Positions 60,267 to 64,000 of a stretch of 64,000 nucleotides of DNA are shown one piece after another. The DNA is from Mycobacterium sp. URHD0025 (GTDB lineage Bacteria > Actinomycetota > Actinomycetes > Mycobacteriales > Mycobacteriaceae): assembly GCF_000426065.1 (NCBI RefSeq), contig NZ_AUEQ01000018.1, positions 62,001-126,000 of the forward strand. The letters are read 5' to 3'. Within the stretch, counting starts at the first letter, position 1; every line of letters begins with the position of its first letter. A program made the position numbers and the translations under genes. Below the pieces are notes generated by a model. That model saw only the letters and a list, made by a program, of their open reading frames with translations, did not search any database and had not been told where the DNA came from.

Positions 60267-61756
60267 CGGTCGGCCACCTTGTCGTCGGCGCGCTCGTCGA
60301 GGCCCTCGGCCTCGTCGATCAACGCGGCGCTCACGATCCGCCGCCGGACGCCGAGCAAGACGGCCAGCCCGATCACACCCAGCACGGCGACTCCGATCCA
60401 CACCGACCAGTCCAGGTAGCGATGCTCGAAAACCGTTCTGGGCCAAGCGATGTTGAGGGTCTGCAGGATCACCCACACCGCGGCCGCCGCGGCGACCGGA
60501 ACCGTGGCGCGGCCCATGGTGAACGCGCCGTCTCGCCAGCCCCGGCGAAGCAGCACCACCACGAACCCGACCAACGGGAACAGGAAAGCCAGATAGAAAC
60601 CGCCTGCGGTGAAATTGACCATGAGCGAATAGATGTCGCCGGCCACGATGCTCAGCAGGAACAGCGCCCCGCCGACCACCGTGGTGACCAGGATCGCGAC
60701 CACCGGGATTCGGGCGTTGCCGCGCAGCCGGGCCAGCACGGCCGAGGCCGGGAGCCCACCGTCACGGGCGTACGCCCAGATCACGCGTGACGCGGAGGTC
60801 TGCAGGGCCAGGAAGCTGGCCAGAAAGCCGACCACGAACAGCACCTCGACGGGCTTGGCGATGCCGTGGCCCAATGCCGTGGTGAGGGTTTCGTACACCG
60901 GGTCGGCCACCGAACCCGCCACCACCGCATCCAGATCCGGGATGGCCAGGATGATCGCCAGACTCGAGTAGGCCACCACCAATGCGATGAATCCCAGCGA
61001 CAACAGCACCGCCTTGGGCAGATCGCGCCGCGGCTCGTGCACCTCTTCGGCAATGGCTCCTGCACTTTCGAACCCGACGAACGAGAACCCGATGAACGCC
61101 ACGGCGATGAGGAACGGTCCGCTGAGGTAGCTCCAGGTGTCCACGCCGGGGCCGCCGCCATCGAACAACACCGACAACGAGTTGTTGCGGTGGAACACCA
61201 GCAGCCAGGTGCCCAGCCCGATCGACCCGATCACCTCGGCCACGATGCTGGCAGTCATGAACGCCTTGAGGGCACTGCGGCCGATCAGGTTGATCGCCGT
61301 CCCGCCGAGCAGGATCACCAGCGCGATGACGGCGCGCAAGCCGCCGGACGGGGATTCCACCCCGGCGATGTTGGCGACGAACCCGGCCGCACCGAGCGCC
61401 ACCGTCGCCATCGCGATCACCAGCGTCCACATGTAGACCCAGCCGGCGAACCAGCCGTAGGACGTACCGAGCAGCCGCCGCGACCACTGATATATGGAAC
61501 CCTCCAACGGCCAACGCGACACCAGCATCGCGAAGACCAGGGCCACCAGCAGCTGTCCGCCGAACACCAGCGCGAAGCCCCACCAGAAGCTCGGACCGGC
61601 CGCGGCCAGCGCCAGACCGAAGATTCCGTAGAGCGCGACGATCGGCGAGATGAACGCGAAAGCGAAGGCAAAGGCCGACCACAGCGAGAATTCGCGCCGC
61701 AGGACGTGGGGCCCGCCGGTGTCGTGCTCGGGCAACGAGATCGGCGATGCAGTCAT
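60263..61756 (-). CDS. APC-superfamily permease
   Basis: A 497-residue transporter with about twelve to fourteen hydrophobic segments. The N-terminal region has SLWSAFAFAFAFISPIVALYGIFGLAL (TM1) and PLEGSIYQWSRRLLG; the loop GFSFVGFESAGAIAEEVHEPRRDLPKAV precedes TM7. It is the first gene of the minus-strand operon and is divergent from the PucR regulator. It imports an amino acid-, amine- or guanidino-type substrate. GAGGGAG precedes its ATG. Confidence 0.88.
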   Translation of the reverse strand: MTASPISLPEHDTGGPHVLRREFSLWSAFAFAFAFISPIVALYGIFGLALAAAGPSFWWGFALVFGGQLLVALVFAMLVSRWPLEGSIYQWSRRLLGTSYGWFAGWVYMWTLVIAMATVALGAAGFVANIAGVESPSGGLRAVIALVILLGGTAINLIGRSALKAFMTASIVAEVIGSIGLGTWLLVFHRNNSLSVLFDGGGPGVDTWSYLSGPFLIAVAFIGFSFVGFESAGAIAEEVHEPRRDLPKAVLLSLGFIALVVAYSSLAIILAIPDLDAVVAGSVADPVYETLTTALGHGIAKPVEVLFVVGFLASFLALQTSASRVIWAYARDGGLPASAVLARLRGNARIPVVAILVTTVVGGALFLLSIVAGDIYSLMVNFTAGGFYLAFLFPLVGFVVVLLRRGWRDGAFTMGRATVPVAAAAAVWVILQTLNIAWPRTVFEHRYLDWSVWIGVAVLGVIGLAVLLGVRRRIVSAALIDEAEGLDERADDKVADR

Positions 61757-61860
61757 CGTGTGCTCCCTCTGACGTGGTTGCAGGAACTATCACGCCGCTG
61801 TGGCGCAACCGACAAGCGATCGCGCCGAACACGCTGCAAACCCACTGTGACACCCGGCCC

Positions 61861-61882
61861 GCATTGGAGGATCCGACAATGC
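61861..61882. promoter_or_regulatory. 22-bp palindrome in the permease/PucR divergent promoter
   Basis: GCATTG (61861-61866) and CAATGC (61877-61882) are exact reverse complements, and the segment is centred on GGATCC (61869-61874). Only two base pairs on each side of the centre are unmatched. It lies 40 bp before the PucR-type start and about 105 bp before the permease start, the expected site for the PucR operator. Confidence 0.6.
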
Positions 61883-61921
61883 CCGCCGACGCGGGTGTGA
61901 CGACGGCGTTACGCTCACCCC

Positions 61922-63298
61922 ATGTCGGACCGCAGCGACGCCAAACCGACACTGCGCGATCTCCTCGACTCACACCGCGGGCTGCTCATGCCCGACGAGC
62001 CCACCGGAGACCTGGACCGCCGGATCAGCTGGGCACACACCACCGAGTTGCGGGACCCGACGCGGTATCTGCACGGTGGCGAACTGGTCTGCACAGTGGG
62101 TATCAGCCTGCAGACCGCCCAGGACTGCACGACGTTCGTCGAGTCGTTGACCGGGGCCGGGGCGGCCGGGCTGTGTTTCGGTATCGGCGATGTGCACGAC
62201 ACCGTTCCCGAAGCACTGATCGCTGCGGCCGCCCGCGACGGCCTGCCCATCCTCATCGCCCCGCCCAATGTGCCGTTCTCCTCGGTCAGCCGCTACGTCG
62301 CCGACTTCCAGCTCGGCGGCGAGATCTCCGTCGCGCGCGCAACCAAATCGGTGATGCCCGAACTGCTTTCGTCCCAACGGCGGCACGAGTCGGTACGCGA
62401 GATGCTGGACCGGGCCGGTGAGGTGCTGGGCTGCTACCTCCTGATGGATCCCGATGCGACACCGCAGAACGCGGAGGCCGGCGTCACGGTCGGGGACCTG
62501 GGAACGCTGACCGCGGTGGGCAGCGGCGACCCGCCCGAGACCGAGGTGCTTGAGCTGATCGCGCGCTTCGTGCAGGCCACGCAGGGCGAACGCGACATCG
62601 AAGCCGCGCTGTCCCGCGAACGGGTCGGGCAATTGCTGTCGTTGATCGAGCGCCGCATGCTGCTGCCCGACGCCCTCAACCAGCTGCTGGACTGGCCGGG
62701 GCTGGCCGCACCCGAGCTGACCTGCTCGGCCTGGCCGGGCGGGGCCGGCGCCGTGCTGTCGATGGCTTTCCCCGAGGCCCTGATAGGCGATGCCCCCGAG
62801 GTATGCCTGGTTCTCGAAGCCGGCGCGCAGGCCCGGAACACCGCAGAACTCTCGCTGCCCTCCGGTCATGCCGCGACCACGCCGCTGGCCGAACTGGGAG
62901 CCGCGATCATCCAGGCCCGCATCGCCCTCGACCTGGCCCAGCAGCACGGCGGCAGCATCGGCCCCGATCAGCTGAGCACGTTCGACAGCCTGCTCGCGGG
63001 CCTGCCTCTCAACCGGCTGGAGCCGTTCAAGAGCCAGCTTATCGACCCGCTGGAGAGCCTGGACCGAGACCGCGGCACCCAGCACGTCCGGACCCTGCGG
63101 GCTTTCCTCGCCACCAACGGGTCACTCATCGACACGGCGCGCGAATTGTTCCTGCACACCAACACGGTGCGCCACCGGCTCGGCCGCATCCACGAGATCA
63201 CCGGACGAAATCCGATGAGTTTCGAGGATCAAGCCGCATTCGCCATCGGATTGCGGGCCAGCGACCGCGCCCGCCGGATGCCGGGACCGCCCGACTGA
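61922..63298 (+). CDS. PucR-family transcriptional regulator
   Basis: A 458-residue regulator with an N-terminal PucR domain (about 12-125, DLDRRISWAHTTELRDPTRYLHGGELVCTVG in sections), a middle GGDEF-like CdaR segment and a C-terminal helix-turn-helix (about 395-440, DTARELFLHTNTVRHRLGRIHEITG). PucR proteins sense nitrogen-rich metabolites such as allantoin and control purine or ureide use. It is divergent from the permease-ureohydrolase operon and very likely activates it. Confidence 0.92.
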   Translation: MSDRSDAKPTLRDLLDSHRGLLMPDEPTGDLDRRISWAHTTELRDPTRYLHGGELVCTVGISLQTAQDCTTFVESLTGAGAAGLCFGIGDVHDTVPEALIAAAARDGLPILIAPPNVPFSSVSRYVADFQLGGEISVARATKSVMPELLSSQRRHESVREMLDRAGEVLGCYLLMDPDATPQNAEAGVTVGDLGTLTAVGSGDPPETEVLELIARFVQATQGERDIEAALSRERVGQLLSLIERRMLLPDALNQLLDWPGLAAPELTCSAWPGGAGAVLSMAFPEALIGDAPEVCLVLEAGAQARNTAELSLPSGHAATTPLAELGAAIIQARIALDLAQQHGGSIGPDQLSTFDSLLAGLPLNRLEPFKSQLIDPLESLDRDRGTQHVRTLRAFLATNGSLIDTARELFLHTNTVRHRLGRIHEITGRNPMSFEDQAAFAIGLRASDRARRMPGPPD

Positions 63299-63345
63299 CC
63301 GTGTCGGGGATTCGCCCGGGCGCCCGGCGGTGGTAGACAAAGGCT

Positions 63346-63729
63346 ATGGAGATCCTGGCCAGCAGGATGCTGATCCGGCCGGTCGATTACCCGAGGTCGC
63401 TTGCGTTCTACCGCGACGGGATCGGCCTGGCCATCGCCCGCGAATACGGTGCAGGCACAGTCTTTTACGCCGGCCAGTCACTGATCGAGTTGGCCGGTCA
63501 CCACAGCCCCACCGAACCTGGGGTGTTCCCCGGGGCGCTGTGGCTGCAGGTACGCGACGTCTACGCGACCCAGGCCGAACTGGAAGGCCGCGGTGTGGCC
63601 ATCGCCCGGGCCGCGACCCAGGAGCCGTGGGGTCTGCACGAGCTGCACGTGACCGATCCCGACGGCATCACGCTGATTTTCGTGCAGGTTCCCGACACTC
63701 ACCCGCTACGCCGGGACACCCGCGACTAG
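63346..63729 (+). CDS. VOC-superfamily (glyoxalase-like) protein
   Basis: A 127-residue VOC protein with RMLIRPVDYPRSLAFYRDGIGLAIAREYG at the N-terminus and LHELHVTDPDGITLIFVQVP at the C-terminus, where HELHV and the final Phe-Val segment fit a metal-binding VOC module. It is 47 bp after the PucR gene and may be a separate unit. No substrate is indicated. Confidence 0.85.
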   Translation: MEILASRMLIRPVDYPRSLAFYRDGIGLAIAREYGAGTVFYAGQSLIELAGHHSPTEPGVFPGALWLQVRDVYATQAELEGRGVAIARAATQEPWGLHELHVTDPDGITLIFVQVPDTHPLRRDTRD

Positions 63730-63769
63730 TTTCGAGCGTCGTTTTCCGCATCCGGGTCGTTGATGGGCA

Positions 63770-64000
63770 GGCGGTTTCAAGGGGTCGATGCAACACCCTT
63801 CTGATTGAGGAGTGTTGTGATGGCGCGATCGTTGTTCCAGTCGAGGAAGCCGTTGTTTTGGGAGCAGATCCGACGAGGCCTTCTCGCGGGCGAGGCCGGT
63901 GAGGCGGCCGGCGTGTCGGCAACGTGCGGTCGTCGGTGGTTCCGTGAAGCTGGTGGAGTGAAACCCCGTGCAAGCACACCGAATATCTGCGGGCCGCGGC
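63770..64000. mobile_element. Left end of an IS30-type insertion sequence (runs off the window)
   Basis: The region contains the start of an IS30-family transposase. The segment around 63770-63817 just before it (GGTTTCAAGGGG, GATGCAACACCC, then a hairpin) looks like the element's left terminus; the exact boundary cannot be fixed without the right end. CAACAC (63791-63796) pairs with GTGTTG (63812-63817) right upstream of the transposase ATG, a hairpin that could limit read-through transcription of the transposase. Confidence 0.6.
63820..64000 (+). CDS. IS30-family transposase, N-terminal fragment cut by the window edge
   Basis: The frame from ATG 63820 is open to the end of the window (60 codons): SRKPLFWEQIRRGLLAGEAG, EAAGVSATCGRRWFREAGG and VKPRA. 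This is the N-terminal helix-turn-helix of actinobacterial IS30 transposases, which reads similarly (FWxxxRxGxxxxEAGxAAGVSxxTGRRWFxEAGGVxPR). GAGGAG lies about 10 nt upstream of the ATG. The DDE catalytic domain would lie beyond the window. Confidence 0.7.
   Translation, partial: MARSLFQSRKPLFWEQIRRGLLAGEAGEAAGVSATCGRRWFREAGGVKPRASTPNICGPR

Noticed and set aside
61757..61921. Guanidine (ykkC) riboswitch ahead of the permease-ureohydrolase operon
   Set aside because: I looked for the conserved ykkC core and mini-ykkC hairpins because of the ureohydrolase and saw neither; only the 22-bp palindrome stands out.
1..64000. CRISPR arrays, tRNA and rRNA genes
   Set aside because: No regularly spaced repeat-spacer pattern and no cloverleaf or rRNA-like segments were noticed in the intergenic regions; no dedicated search could be run.

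Overview
The window looks like chromosomal DNA of a fast-growing Mycobacterium (Mycolicibacterium type). It is GC-rich, uses many GTG and TTG starts, and carries a complete yrbE/mce lipid-importer operon, an antigen-85-type mycolyltransferase, a deazaflavin (F420) nitroreductase-family protein and the mycobacterial menaquinone (men) cluster. From memory, the backbone gpsA - htpX - grcC1/menJ - menG - mgtA - DUF3592 protein - menD - bpoC - menC - amidohydrolase - fadD8 - menB - SDR matches M. tuberculosis Rv0564c down to Rv0547c, in inverted orientation. Many accessory blocks are inserted between these core genes. I saw no rRNA, tRNA or CRISPR.

Layout. 1-4134: end of gpsA, then an XRE-cupin regulator divergent from a zinc alcohol dehydrogenase and an APC permease. 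4173-10144: two small secreted proteins, a response regulator/histidine kinase pair, and a SulP transporter fused to a beta-carbonic anhydrase. 10201-13910: htpX, the polyprenyl diphosphate synthase grcC1, menJ and a TspO protein. 14024-18823: an NCS1 permease, C69-family hydrolase and glycerate kinase operon with a divergent GntR regulator, bounded by near-identical 26-bp repeats. 18920-22039: ppnP, a COG0523 GTPase and a Tat-exported FAD oxidoreductase. 22351-32486: the mce operon (yrbEA, yrbEB, mceA-F, one Mce-associated protein, one MpaB-family protein). 33145-48245: the men core (menG, menD, menC) with mgtA, bpoC, an Ag85C-like protein, an acyl-CoA ligase, an amidohydrolase and several insertions, including a DJ-1/GlxA pair and an orphan HicB. 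48523-53553: a DGPF/YCII protein, fadD8, an ECF42-type sigma factor, a HAD protein, an F420-type oxidoreductase and a small lipoprotein. 53663-56980: menB, an AraC regulator, a VOC protein, a decayed flavin-oxidase remnant and an SDR. 56981-63298: a tightly overlapping five-gene catabolic operon (APC permease, two SDRs, ureohydrolase, NodB-type deacetylase) divergent from a PucR-type regulator. 63346-64000: a VOC protein and the start of an IS30-type element that runs off the window.

How the genes fit together. menD, menC, menB and menG make and methylate menaquinone, and menJ reduces its isoprenoid tail; grcC1 may supply polyprenyl chains. The mce operon probably imports a lipid, and the flanking exported FAD enzyme and MpaB-family enzyme are candidates to modify it. 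The accessory blocks follow one plan: a permease plus a few enzymes with a divergent one-component regulator (XRE, GntR, PucR). They look like separately acquired nutrient-use cassettes. The most interesting signals are regulatory: a probable ECF42/DGPF circuit split by fadD8, a KstR-like operator overlapping a leaderless fadD8 promoter, matching repeats on both sides of the two-component genes, and near-perfect palindromes upstream of the mce and ureohydrolase operons.
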